Below are positions 1-8,270 of a stretch of 15,521 bases of DNA, in pieces. Under the pieces are notes generated by a model that was given only the letters and a program-made list of their open reading frames with translations, had not been told where the DNA came from and ran no database searches. Position 1 is the first letter of the stretch; each line of letters starts with the position of its first letter. Position numbers and translations under genes: made by a program. This DNA is from Akkermansia sp. (GTDB lineage: Bacteria > Verrucomicrobiota > Verrucomicrobiia > Verrucomicrobiales > Akkermansiaceae): contig JAGBZE010000181.1 of the NCBI GenBank assembly GCA_017628435.1, positions 1-15,521 on the forward strand, read 5' to 3'.

Positions 1-2024
1 CACAGCAGCTGTCCCTCCCGCACCTGCTCAAAGAGTACAGGCTCACCATGCTGATTGACATAGCCACAGAAACTGGGTTCCACGTTCAGCAACGCGCCCA
101 GGTTCTTCTTCAGTTCTGACGTGAAATCTATCCTGCGGTGTTTATGGAACCAACTTGCGTATTTGCGCTCGGCTATGGTGTGTGCATCAGAACGGCGTAA
201 CCAGCAATCTCCGTCTAGTGTAACTTTGCATTCCTTACGAAGTCTCTCAAAACTTTCCACCGCCTGTCGCATTTGGGGTGCATATCTCAGCCCACTGAGA
301 ATAGCATGATTCCCACCGTTATTGATTCGTATCAGATGATGGAAAACATAGGCCTTCGCCAGCGCTGGTACATCCTGATTCTGGTGCTGAAGAAGTTTAG
401 TCAGCATGTCCGGAATGTTTGCCCTGGCACTGAATCCACTAGCCTTATCAAGGCCAAGAGCTTTGTGCAGCGACCGGGGATCCAGCGTGCGCGTGACCAC
501 AGCATGAGGATTCTCCCATTCAACAGATTTACGTTCTTTGATATCTCTTCCGGGATCCAGGGTAGAACGTTTAAAGAAGATGCTTTTGTCTCGCACTTCG
601 GGGAGTTCTTCCGTGTAGGCTTCCTGGTTGGTTCCCATATGTGAGAGCTCGTATAATCTTGTGCGCAGGGCTGAATTGGTCAGAATTTCATCCAGGAGGT
701 GCAGCTGTTCCTTGCTTGCCGGAAAATCTGATGAGAATGTAGGCTTGCCATCGATCAGACTGGCTTTTGCTGCCTGCAGCAGACCAGGGGAACAATCCTG
801 CCCGTGCTCCTGCATCATGCCGCGAACTGTTGCTACAATGGGCATGTGCTCACAAACTGCCAGCAACGCTAGTGGTTCCTGATAAATTGTGGGGGTGTAT
901 CCCTGAAGCTGCTCTCTGTACTGCTCATAGCTGCGAGTCGTCGGTAATATGTCCAGCAGCGCACTGTAAGCGGTAACTTCCTTTAATAATGCGGTGCTTT
1001 TTTCTATCTCCTTTCGTGTAGCTGCAATGATTTTTTCCGGAAGCTTCAGTGCTTCCGCGGCATCATCATATATATTCACACGCTGCTGCAGAATCTTAAG
1101 TCGGGCTTTTAGCAAAGCTATATCCGTGCCTGGCTCGCCGCTCAGTTTCTGCCAGGCTGGGAGCGGTGCCATCAATTCCTCTGCCAGGGAGAGTCTTTGC
1201 TGGTTCAATTCCTTCTGTTCCTGACGACATAATTCTGACCACCTCTCTTGCAGTTTTCCTGCATTCTTACCCAGCTCCCGGAGGTGGCGTTCTATCAACG
1301 CACGGCGGCGAACGCCTTGGCCGACTACACTCTGTTTCCCGCTTTCAATATCACTGAGTATGGCATCAATTTCGCGGGTTCGCCTTTCTGTGGCTTTGAT
1401 AAGCTGTCGCAGCCGATCTGCTTCTTCTCCAACTTTGCGGTTCAGCGTGCGATACAGCCCGGTATCATATATCTTCAGCAGATTCCGCGCAGCATTGCAT
1501 TCAAAGTTTTCCTTAGCAAGTGCACCCATAGCACATGCTGCGTTTGCAGCTTTACTGTAAAGGAAGAATGCAGAACATCCAAGAACAGCAAGAACGAGCG
1601 AGGCTGCAACGAGAGCACCCCCGACCTTTCCAAGGGGGCGTCTGTGGCGCTGCTGTGCACGAGTGATGGTATTGTTTAATTGTTGTATTGCTTTCTTATC
1701 TGCAACGGAAAGCATGTGTTGGAGCGATTTCTCCAGATATGAGATGCGGTGCCGAAGCTTCTTGAGTCGGTTTTTACGCATGGATGCTACCCGTTGTGGG
1801 TGGGTGAGGAAATCAGAAATGATATCCTGTAGTTCCTCATAGTCGGTAAGCTCAAAGGAGAAGGGCTTGCCCATCAGATAGCGGGAAAGTTCATCCTTGT
1901 ATTTTGCATTATCCGGGGAGCTTTTTAATGCTTGCTCCAGAACATCTGCGGCTTCGCGACGCCTCCCGGCGCGGGCCAGACTACGCGTTTTCTTAAGTAC
2001 AGGATCTGGACGGCGGCGAGCCAT
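1..2024 (-). CDS. Membrane-anchored TPR/coiled-coil protein, third gene of GTPase operon (3' end beyond window)
   Basis: I do not recognise a named family. The frame is open from the ATG at 2024 to the left edge, giving 674 codons with no stop, so the C-terminus is missing. Residues 16-50 look like one TPR-type helix pair (ARAGRRREAADVLEQAL, then SPDN). Residues 85-128 are very basic and helical. Residues 133-156 form one clear membrane helix, so the basic N-terminal part should be cytoplasmic by the positive-inside rule and the rest outside. Residues 195-350 are rich in Glu, Lys, Arg and Leu and look like long coiled coils; the rest is mixed alpha-helical. The start follows the previous stop by 5 bases, with AAAGGA about 12 bases upstream of the ATG, so it is probably co-translated with the GAP1-like gene. 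A scaffold or sensor role for the GTPase is inference. Codon use includes many ATA, CGA and TTA codons, unlike the genes at the right of the window. Confidence 0.85.
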   Translation of the reverse strand, partial: MARRRPDPVLKKTRSLARAGRRREAADVLEQALKSSPDNAKYKDELSRYLMGKPFSFELTDYEELQDIISDFLTHPQRVASMRKNRLKKLRHRISYLEKSLQHMLSVADKKAIQQLNNTITRAQQRHRRPLGKVGGALVAASLVLAVLGCSAFFLYSKAANAACAMGALAKENFECNAARNLLKIYDTGLYRTLNRKVGEEADRLRQLIKATERRTREIDAILSDIESGKQSVVGQGVRRRALIERHLRELGKNAGKLQERWSELCRQEQKELNQQRLSLAEELMAPLPAWQKLSGEPGTDIALLKARLKILQQRVNIYDDAAEALKLPEKIIAATRKEIEKSTALLKEVTAYSALLDILPTTRSYEQYREQLQGYTPTIYQEPLALLAVCEHMPIVATVRGMMQEHGQDCSPGLLQAAKASLIDGKPTFSSDFPASKEQLHLLDEILTNSALRTRLYELSHMGTNQEAYTEELPEVRDKSIFFKRSTLDPGRDIKERKSVEWENPHAVVTRTLDPRSLHKALGLDKASGFSARANIPDMLTKLLQHQNQDVPALAKAYVFHHLIRINNGGNHAILSGLRYAPQMRQAVESFERLRKECKVTLDGDCWLRRSDAHTIAERKYASWFHKHRRIDFTSELKKNLGALLNVEPSFCGYVNQHGEPVLFEQVREGQLL

Positions 2025-2029
2025 ATGAG

Positions 2030-4822
2030 TTATTGTCCTTTCATTTGCATTTGGAATTGCCAGAGAAGCTCCACGTGGCTTCCTACACTGATATTCTTCA
2101 GAATCATCACCGGCGAGGAGGTTGAGGGATTGGCAAGGATTTGCTGCTCCTGAGTATAGGCTGCGTAAAGTGTGCGAGTAAGTACTTCACATATGCGCTT
2201 TCGAATAAGATCACGGGTTCTTCGTTCATCAAGATATTTCTTGATGGTATTGCGCATCTTGCGTGACTTCTGGGTGCTTGCGGCTGCTTCCTCCGGGGTA
2301 ATATGCAGGTAGGTATCCTGTTCAAGAATACGGCAGAGAATCTTGTTGAATGCTTTGTTTGCGAAGAGACTGAAGTAATCCTGCAGCAGATGCTCTTTTT
2401 CTTTGCGAGATAATTTTTCATTAGCAAGCGCACAGCAAATGTAGTAGAGTCTGGCGAGAGTCAGGGAATTATTCTTTACCTTCCTGAATTCTCCGCAGCA
2501 GGGAGAATTGGCAACTCGGTCAAAGGCTTCTTCCAGACGTTCCGGCAGATAAGGACGGCGCGTGACGACGCAGCGCAGAGTTGTCTGGCTCTCTGTTTCG
2601 CGTGTAACTTCGGCCTTAGTCCATTGATAGGTGCTGAGCTCGTCTCCGGTTTGCTGCATGGAGTTATGTCCGGTCAGCACCGGCAGGTTGATATAAAACT
2701 GCCTTTGCTTTGTCTCCTGATTTGTGAGAACCCACGGGAACTCCTTATCCTTGCGTAATTTGAGTATTGGAGCCTTGGCGGTGGTTTGCAGTTCGATTGA
2801 ATCTGGCGTGAGTCCAAGATTGACATTGGCCACCGGAGGTAAGTCCAGAGGGTCTATTTTCGGGATAGGTACGCCGAAGGTCGAGGCTAGAATGACGTTT
2901 GTATGGAAACCTTTCTTAGTTGGGACGGGGAAGGATACAACGGCCTCGCGTTCTCCGCTTCGAATACATTTAAGGGTTCCATTTCGTACGGTGAGAGCAG
3001 AATCCGGCAGAGGACAGTCTTTACCATCAGCGTGCTCCAGCTTTAGTGCAATTTCACCGTCCTTATCAGTGGCCGTTATGTATAGTCTATATCCGGTTGG
3101 ACTGAGATCCAGCCGTTGCGCGGGCTCCAATTCTCCGCCTTTTGAAAACGCCGAGACAACGTAGGTGCCGGTAGTGACAGACTGCGGTAGTGAAGCAATG
3201 ACTGATTCCAGCTCGTCCGGCAGAGGCATGCCGCTGACCGCAGTGCAGGGTATCAGGGAAATTCTTCCAGGAGGAAGGTCCTGTTCATCTGCAAGAGGTG
3301 CATCCGGGGTTGTGTCTTCTGCTGTTGCAAGAAGAGTGGGCTCCGGCTCCTTCTCTCTGGGGGCGAATGGGCGCAAATCCTCGACTTCCAGGATCGCGAG
3401 AATTTGCGGTTCTGATTGTTTGAGAATAATCCAGTCGGTAAGCTGTCTGCCATCAAATTGTTTGTGCCAATCCTCCGGGGACACGCCGTGGGTTGCCTCG
3501 AGAAGATACAGCAGAACAAGCTCCTTATCCTTCACCCCAAGCAGTCGGGCACATTCGCACAGTCTCTTGATAACCTGCGCATGGCGATTCCCTTGTTGCC
3601 GTGCATTATGCAGCAGCGCCACTACCTCGAGAAGCAGAGTGTCTTCCTGTGTGTTTTCTGTAATGTTGGAAAGGCTGTTCAATTCCTTCGCGACATGTTC
3701 GTGACTATAACTTCGCCCCAGAAGCCTGGATAGTTGTTGAACATGGTCAGATGATATGATGCCGCTTTCCGCCGATTCTATCGTAATGTCGTCTTCTGCA
3801 TTATTGTCAGTCGCCGGATAGAGCCACCAGCAACCTATACTCAGAAGAAGCAGAGCTGCCACACTTGCTGATGCATAAAGCGTATGCGAGCGTGCGGGAC
3901 GCACATCAAACATCAGCCAGTCCGGCTCTTCTATGTAGTGATAATGGGAGACTGAACGTGACAAGGTGCGCATCAAATCGCCATTGTCTTTGGCGCCCGA
4001 ACCTGGGTGTAGGGGATAGCTTTTTGGCGGTTTATTGACTGCACCTTCCTGGGGAGGTTCCATGTTTGTCCCGATAACGAGCACGGGATGTCCGGTACGC
4101 TGAGCTCTCTTTACCAGGGGCGAATCCGCACAGGTAACCATTCGCCTCGTTTCAGTAAAGCTGTCGGCCTCATCTGCTTCTGTGGTGAAACTTATACCCC
4201 AACCGCGCGAATGTGTCAGCCAATCGCTTTCGTGAAAGAGTTTCAATATATCGACGGAATCGGTGCCTCTTGCTATGGTGATGAGACAATCCCTTTCATA
4301 AGGGGGAGTGTAGAGCGCACGGGCATTCGCTTTATGTCCGGTATAAGTTTTCCATGTAGGCTGAGCCTCGGCATCGGGCAAATCATCCTTAGTAAGCGCT
4401 GGGGCTGTTGTCAGGTAGCGGGGCTCTCCCTCCCATCTGCTTTTCCAGAAGCCTGTATTTCTAAGCGCGAGCATAAGACCTGCCGGGGTAGGTCTCAAAG
4501 CGCTGTCATGCAGGGTGCGCACTTCATCTTGATTCAGAATGAGGTGGTGCGCAATATGACACATTCGCCCGCTGTAATCAGTTCCGGCATTCTGTGTGCA
4601 GGTAAGCACATGCCAGGTGTTTCCTGCTTGGTTAATGAGAGTGTAGCTAAATTGCGGGCCAGTGGTTGCAAAACCACCCTTAGGGTCGCGAAGTATACTC
4701 AGCGCAGTCAGTCTGGCGCAGAGTGCCCTGGGCAGTTTCTCCGAACGCGCCACGGTTCCATACCCTGCAGAGCTTGAGTCCAACAGGTGCGGAGCACTGG
4801 TATGGATGAGTTGTAATGGCAT
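2030..4822 (-). CDS. GAP1-N2-like GTPase-associated membrane protein (930 aa)
   Basis: The N-terminus (residues 1 to about 250) fits my memory of the GTPase-associated protein 1 N-terminal domain, type 2: it opens with PLQLIHTSAP, then AGYGTVARS (19-27), then YSGRMCHIAHHLIL (83-96), and RGWGISFTTEAD near 206-217. A single membrane helix follows at about 315-335, preceded by Arg and His, placing the GAP1-like part in the cytoplasm. Residues 350-480 are helical. Residues 485-520 are a Pro/Glu/Asp-rich linker. Residues 520-760 look beta-rich with short repeated strands, and 760-900 are helical and basic. I cannot name the domains after the helix. The start is 2 bases after the stop of the GTPase gene, and the GAP1-like opening motif begins at once, which supports this ATG. 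In the known families GAP1 proteins are encoded next to GTPases and are thought to partner them; that it does so here is inferred from the operon. No catalytic site was seen. Confidence 0.88.
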   Translation of the reverse strand: MPLQLIHTSAPHLLDSSSAGYGTVARSEKLPRALCARLTALSILRDPKGGFATTGPQFSYTLINQAGNTWHVLTCTQNAGTDYSGRMCHIAHHLILNQDEVRTLHDSALRPTPAGLMLALRNTGFWKSRWEGEPRYLTTAPALTKDDLPDAEAQPTWKTYTGHKANARALYTPPYERDCLITIARGTDSVDILKLFHESDWLTHSRGWGISFTTEADEADSFTETRRMVTCADSPLVKRAQRTGHPVLVIGTNMEPPQEGAVNKPPKSYPLHPGSGAKDNGDLMRTLSRSVSHYHYIEEPDWLMFDVRPARSHTLYASASVAALLLLSIGCWWLYPATDNNAEDDITIESAESGIISSDHVQQLSRLLGRSYSHEHVAKELNSLSNITENTQEDTLLLEVVALLHNARQQGNRHAQVIKRLCECARLLGVKDKELVLLYLLEATHGVSPEDWHKQFDGRQLTDWIILKQSEPQILAILEVEDLRPFAPREKEPEPTLLATAEDTTPDAPLADEQDLPPGRISLIPCTAVSGMPLPDELESVIASLPQSVTTGTYVVSAFSKGGELEPAQRLDLSPTGYRLYITATDKDGEIALKLEHADGKDCPLPDSALTVRNGTLKCIRSGEREAVVSFPVPTKKGFHTNVILASTFGVPIPKIDPLDLPPVANVNLGLTPDSIELQTTAKAPILKLRKDKEFPWVLTNQETKQRQFYINLPVLTGHNSMQQTGDELSTYQWTKAEVTRETESQTTLRCVVTRRPYLPERLEEAFDRVANSPCCGEFRKVKNNSLTLARLYYICCALANEKLSRKEKEHLLQDYFSLFANKAFNKILCRILEQDTYLHITPEEAAASTQKSRKMRNTIKKYLDERRTRDLIRKRICEVLTRTLYAAYTQEQQILANPSTSSPVMILKNISVGSHVELLWQFQMQMKGQ

Positions 4823-4824
4823 GT

Positions 4825-6567
4825 TCAGACTTGAGAGCTCGGTATGAGAGAAGGCGTTACATTGTGCAAAGCCCAGAGCAGGGGTTCTGTAACACGCACC
4901 GGATGCACCTGACCGGAGGCGGGGCCGATAAGCGTGCTGCCGCTCTTCTCATCCTGGAACTCCACAGGAGGTTCTCCAAGGGCACTTGCAGCGAAATAGC
5001 GAACATTCGAGGAAATCGCCTCTGCATTTGTGCAGATATGAGGGGCGATATTGAAGATGAACTGGCGCAGGCGCTCGGAGTTAATGTTAACATGTTCTGC
5101 CATGAACATACCATTACGCGTTGCGGGCAATAATGCTTCCGGCCCCAGCAGGTGGCGCCACACATCGCTCTTGCCGATAATGATGGCCATGGGGATATCC
5201 AGCTTTTCAGAAGGAGGAAGATTCAGCCGGGTGCGGAGTCGCATCTCAGATTCGGCCAGCAGCATTGCCTGACGGCCGGGGCGATACAGGGCATTTCGTA
5301 GCTGCGGATCTGTAGATTCCTGCAGCAGCTGGCGGAAACCGGGGTTTGCAGTGGGGTCAAAGAGGAAAAGAATGGCTGATGCCACGCTGAGATGGTGGCT
5401 ACCAGGGGTGAGTACGTTATCATGACCGGGTTGAAAATCCTCACCCGCATTATCATATAGTACGATTGAGTGAGCCTCCGCCCCCTTGTTCAGATTATAG
5501 ATGAAGGGACGGGGCATGTTGGCAAAAACACCTTGTCGCCATACTTTGTGATAGCGACGCCCCTGCATGTGCGTTTTTGCAATATATGCCTCCTGCGGGG
5601 TACGCGCTGTGAATAAGCGCATACGCATTTCGTTCAGCGGCTCATTTGTCTCGGGATCTGCATCCCGGAACGGCATGCCGAATTCTCTCGGGAACTGGGA
5701 TTCCAGTTCGTGTACCATCGCTGTCAGGTAATAGCTTTTTCCGGCTGCCGGCACCCCAACCAATGAAATGATATGCTGCTGAGTCTGTGAAAAAAAAGGC
5801 GGAAGCTTGGAATGGCAGTGCGGACATGCGTATTCATTGCAGGGAACTCCCATTTCGTCCAACGGAAGACCATTTGCATTGCAGTATTCTGGTCGAAAGC
5901 GCAGCATTGCATCCTCGCCCAGAATAGAATCACCCATCAGCTCCGGGTGGGAGGCGATACTCAGAATCTCATCCGGAGTAAAGAACTCCCAACAGTTCGG
6001 GCAACGCAAGGATTCCACCGCGCCGCCCAAAGCAGGCTCCGGAAGCTGTTCGTCGGGCATTGTCGTGCCGACAAACTGCGCTACGCTGATGATATCTCTG
6101 AGATAAAAGGCGCAATGATCAAGCCCTTGGAATGAAGCCAGTACGTCGTCCGGTAATTCTGGTGCCACCAGGGGAAGGTCTGTAAGGGCATATGGGCCAT
6201 ACCACTCTTCACGGGAGGGATTGTACAGATACCATATGCCTGGGTCGTAGACACTGAAATCCGGGCGTGATGCATCATTACCATACCAGCAGATAAAACA
6301 TCCACCCTCCAGAACAAACAAATACATCGTATCTGGACGGATAACAACGTCTGCCTTCAGTTGAACCCCATTCAGAGAATACTGGCCGATACGCCCATGA
6401 GGAAAGAAACGGCAAACTGAGTCCCGTTGGGCAAAGGAACCGCCGTTCTCGGCATCCATGCGGACACGGAAAGTGTTCTTTTCTCCCGCGCCGATGGTCA
6501 TGAATACGCCGTCTGATGCACGGAGTTTAGCTGCCAGACAATCGTAGATGTAAAGTTGCTTATTCAT
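4825..6567 (-). CDS. FHA-like/GYF-like/zinc-ribbon protein with GTPase-type P-loop domain (580 aa)
   Basis: Domains in order: residues 20-95 have an FHA-like pattern (FMTIG, then YSLNGVQL, then a hydrophobic strand pair), though the usual Ser/His ligand residues are not obvious. Residues 112-135 resemble a GYF_2-type segment (WYLYNP, then WYGPYALTDL). A split zinc ribbon uses C189-x2-C192 and C248-x2-C251. The nucleotide domain has the P-loop GVPAAGKS (271-278), a G3-like DNAG (372-375), a hydrophobic strand ILFLFDPTANPG (399-410), a G4-like GKSD (465-468) and a G5-like SALG (528-531). This pattern fits a Ras-like TRAFAC-type GTPase, and together with the GAP1-like neighbour suggests the DO-GTPase2 group of bacterial conflict-system GTPases. 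No membrane helix or signal peptide is seen, so it should be cytoplasmic. It is the first gene of the operon, behind a strong promoter. G4 has Gly rather than Asn/Thr before Lys, so nucleotide specificity is not certain. Confidence 0.88.
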   Translation of the reverse strand: MNKQLYIYDCLAAKLRASDGVFMTIGAGEKNTFRVRMDAENGGSFAQRDSVCRFFPHGRIGQYSLNGVQLKADVVIRPDTMYLFVLEGGCFICWYGNDASRPDFSVYDPGIWYLYNPSREEWYGPYALTDLPLVAPELPDDVLASFQGLDHCAFYLRDIISVAQFVGTTMPDEQLPEPALGGAVESLRCPNCWEFFTPDEILSIASHPELMGDSILGEDAMLRFRPEYCNANGLPLDEMGVPCNEYACPHCHSKLPPFFSQTQQHIISLVGVPAAGKSYYLTAMVHELESQFPREFGMPFRDADPETNEPLNEMRMRLFTARTPQEAYIAKTHMQGRRYHKVWRQGVFANMPRPFIYNLNKGAEAHSIVLYDNAGEDFQPGHDNVLTPGSHHLSVASAILFLFDPTANPGFRQLLQESTDPQLRNALYRPGRQAMLLAESEMRLRTRLNLPPSEKLDIPMAIIIGKSDVWRHLLGPEALLPATRNGMFMAEHVNINSERLRQFIFNIAPHICTNAEAISSNVRYFAASALGEPPVEFQDEKSGSTLIGPASGQVHPVRVTEPLLWALHNVTPSLIPSSQV

Positions 6568-6586
6568 GGGGCATCAACCTGCGGCT

Positions 6587-6615
6587 ATTATAGCTGGCAC
6601 TATGTCGAGAGTCAA
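6587..6615 (-). promoter_or_regulatory. Near-consensus sigma70-type promoter of the GTPase operon
   Basis: Read on the minus strand, TTGACT (6615-6610) is followed by a 17-base spacer and a perfect TATAAT (6592-6587). The predicted transcription start is near 6580, leaving a leader of about 13 bases before the ATG at 6567. Only a weak AGGT lies in that leader, close to the predicted 5' end. This is the best promoter match in the window, which suggests the operon is well expressed unless repressed. No clear operator was seen beside it. Confidence 0.7.
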
Positions 6616-6633
6616 GAAAAGAGCGTTGCTGCG

Positions 6634-6662
6634 TTGACGAGAGGATTTATCCCTGTCATGAT
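6634..6662 (+). promoter_or_regulatory. Probable panC promoter with extended -10
   Basis: TTGACG (6634-6639), a 17-base spacer, then CATGAT (6657-6662) preceded by TGT, which fits an extended -10. The start would be near 6669, giving a leader of about 32 bases without a Shine-Dalgarno site. A second -10-like TATACT sits at 6692-6697, but its start point would fall at or just inside the ATG at 6701 and it lacks a well-spaced -35. The -35 box lies only 18 bases from the -35 of the divergent GTPase-operon promoter. Confidence 0.45.
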
Positions 6663-6700
6663 GGGTTGATGATGCTATCTCTTTGTGTTAGTATACTGCC

Positions 6701-7549
6701 ATGCAAACTGCATATACCAAGGAAGAATTGCGTTCTCTGTTGGCGCCTGTGCGTGGAAAACGCATTGTGCTGGTGCCGACCATGGGAGCCCTGCACGAAG
6801 GGCACGCAACATTGCTTCGCCAGGCTCGTGTCCTTGCTGGTGAAGACGGCGTGGTAGTAGCCAGTGTTTTTCTGAATCCTGTTCAGTTTGATAATGCGGG
6901 CGATTTAGCAACCTACCCGAAGTCTCCCGCGCAGGATTCAGAGACCTGTGACAGCTGCGGCGTGGATGTTGTATTTATGCCCACCCCGGATGTTATGTAT
7001 TGTGCCGACCGATCCATTACACTGGAGGAAACGCATCTTTCCAGCGTGCTTTGTGGAGCCAGCCGTCCTGGCCATTTTGCCGGAGTATGCCTGGTGGTGA
7101 ACAAGCTTTTTAATCTGGTGCAACCCACAGATGCAATTTTCGGCAAGAAGGATTACCAGCAATTTGCTATCTTGCGCCGTATGGTGCGTGATCTGGATAT
7201 GCCTATTACCTTGCATGGAGCAGAAATTGTACGAGAAGCCGATGGATTGGCTCTTTCCAGCCGCAATGTTCGCCTCACTCCGGAGCATCGTGCAGCTGCT
7301 CCTGCTATTCGCCGTAGTCTGCTGGCTGCAGCAGAGGCCTATTCTGCAGGCAAGGATGTGCAGATAGTCTGTGCTCAGGTTCGCGGGGCATTGGAATCAA
7401 TTCCTGGTGTTCGTTGCGATTATGTCGAACTTGTGGATGCCGAGACGCTGCATGATTTGACGGATCCTGACCGCCTTGCTTTACTGGCCGTTGCGGCTTG
7501 GTTTGGTGATGTGCGTCTTATTGATAATATAGAACTTTTCCGCGCATGA
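6701..7549 (+). CDS. panC: Pantothenate synthetase (pantoate--beta-alanine ligase)
   Basis: Joins pantoate and beta-alanine at the cost of ATP to make pantothenate, the precursor of coenzyme A; cytoplasmic. At 282 aa it has the normal family length. Signature motifs are all present: PTMGALHEGH at 26-35 (the HIGH-like ATP site), FLNPVQF at 57-63, GHFAGVCLVVNKLFN at 124-138, GKKDYQQ at 148-154 and the KMSKS-like segment ending in SSRN at 186-189. The start gives the usual distance to the HIGH-like motif and there is no better one nearby. No Shine-Dalgarno site is visible upstream. The stop codon overlaps the start of the ABC ATPase gene in the sequence ATGA, so the two are probably translationally coupled. 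panB and panD are not in the window. Confidence 0.97.
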   Translation: MQTAYTKEELRSLLAPVRGKRIVLVPTMGALHEGHATLLRQARVLAGEDGVVVASVFLNPVQFDNAGDLATYPKSPAQDSETCDSCGVDVVFMPTPDVMYCADRSITLEETHLSSVLCGASRPGHFAGVCLVVNKLFNLVQPTDAIFGKKDYQQFAILRRMVRDLDMPITLHGAEIVREADGLALSSRNVRLTPEHRAAAPAIRRSLLAAAEAYSAGKDVQIVCAQVRGALESIPGVRCDYVELVDAETLHDLTDPDRLALLAVAAWFGDVRLIDNIELFRA

Positions 7550-8205
7550 TAAAAGCTGTAAACCTGCATCGTTCTTACAGTATCGCCAAGAAGCAGATTG
7601 AGGTGCTGCATGGCCTGGATTTGCATATCAGCAAAGGCGAAAAGGTATTTCTTTGTGGACCCAGCGGTGCAGGCAAAACCACTTTGATGTACACCCTTGC
7701 CGGTCTGGAACCTCCGCAACAGGGGCAGGTTATTGTGAACGGAGAGGATGTGTACGCGCTTTCTCTGCGCCGCCGCGCTCTCTTCCGCAATAAGATGATG
7801 GGGTTCATTTTTCAGAATTATATGCTCATGCCGGAGCTTACCGCGTTGGAAAATGCCTCGCTGGCCACAGCCGTGGCCGGCACTGAGGCTACAGATCGCG
7901 TTAAGTCGCTTCTGGAGCGAGTGGGTCTGGCAGACCGCATGGATCACCTGCCGAACGAACTTTCAGGTGGCGAGCAACAACGCGTTGCCATCGCCCGTGC
8001 ACTTGCGCATGACCCAGCCATTATCTTTGCCGATGAACCAACAGGTAATCTGGATTCCCGTAATGGTGGGCAGATTCTTGATCTTCTTTTCGGCCTGGCA
8101 GAGGAGGGCGGCAAGACTCTTGTCACTGTTACGCATGATGCTTCTATCGCTGCACGAGGAGATCGCACCTTGATTATTCGTGATGGCGTTGTGGCCAATG
8201 CCTGA
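7546..8205 (+). CDS. lolD: ABC transporter ATPase, LolD/MacB family
   Basis: A 219-aa stand-alone ATPase with the complete set of motifs: Walker A GPSGAGKT (38-45), Q-loop Gln90 in FIFQNYMLMPELTALEN, signature LSGGEQQR (139-146), Walker B AIIFADEP (158-165) and H-loop His197 in TVTHD. The FQNYMLMPELTALEN and ADEPTGNLD strings are typical of the LolD/MacB/FtsE-like subgroup, which powers lipoprotein release from the inner membrane (LolCDE) or MacB-type efflux. It would work at the cytoplasmic face with a permease. No permease gene is present in this window, so LolD is preferred over other members only by family resemblance. It overlaps the panC stop by 4 bases and is followed by a strong terminator, so panC and this gene form a closed two-gene unit. 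Confidence 0.9.
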   Translation: MIKAVNLHRSYSIAKKQIEVLHGLDLHISKGEKVFLCGPSGAGKTTLMYTLAGLEPPQQGQVIVNGEDVYALSLRRRALFRNKMMGFIFQNYMLMPELTALENASLATAVAGTEATDRVKSLLERVGLADRMDHLPNELSGGEQQRVAIARALAHDPAIIFADEPTGNLDSRNGGQILDLLFGLAEEGGKTLVTVTHDASIAARGDRTLIIRDGVVANA

Positions 8206-8270
8206 CACTCCTTGCTTAAAAAACGCCTGGGTGATTATGATCCCTTGAATCATACCCGTGTAGGATGTAA

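Noticed and set aside
1..1679. Several short plus-strand frames of 60-143 codons
   Set aside because: They overlap each other and lie opposite a continuous 674-codon minus-strand frame with a membrane helix and coiled coils.
4088..4777. Open frame of 229 codons on the plus strand
   Set aside because: It is antisense to the GAP1-like domain, which has recognisable motifs and the right operon context.
8230..8256. Bulged inverted repeat (GGGT, ATGAT, then ATCAT, ACCC) after lolD
   Set aside because: The stem is interrupted and has no U-tract; the adjacent perfect hairpin at 8271-8301 explains termination.
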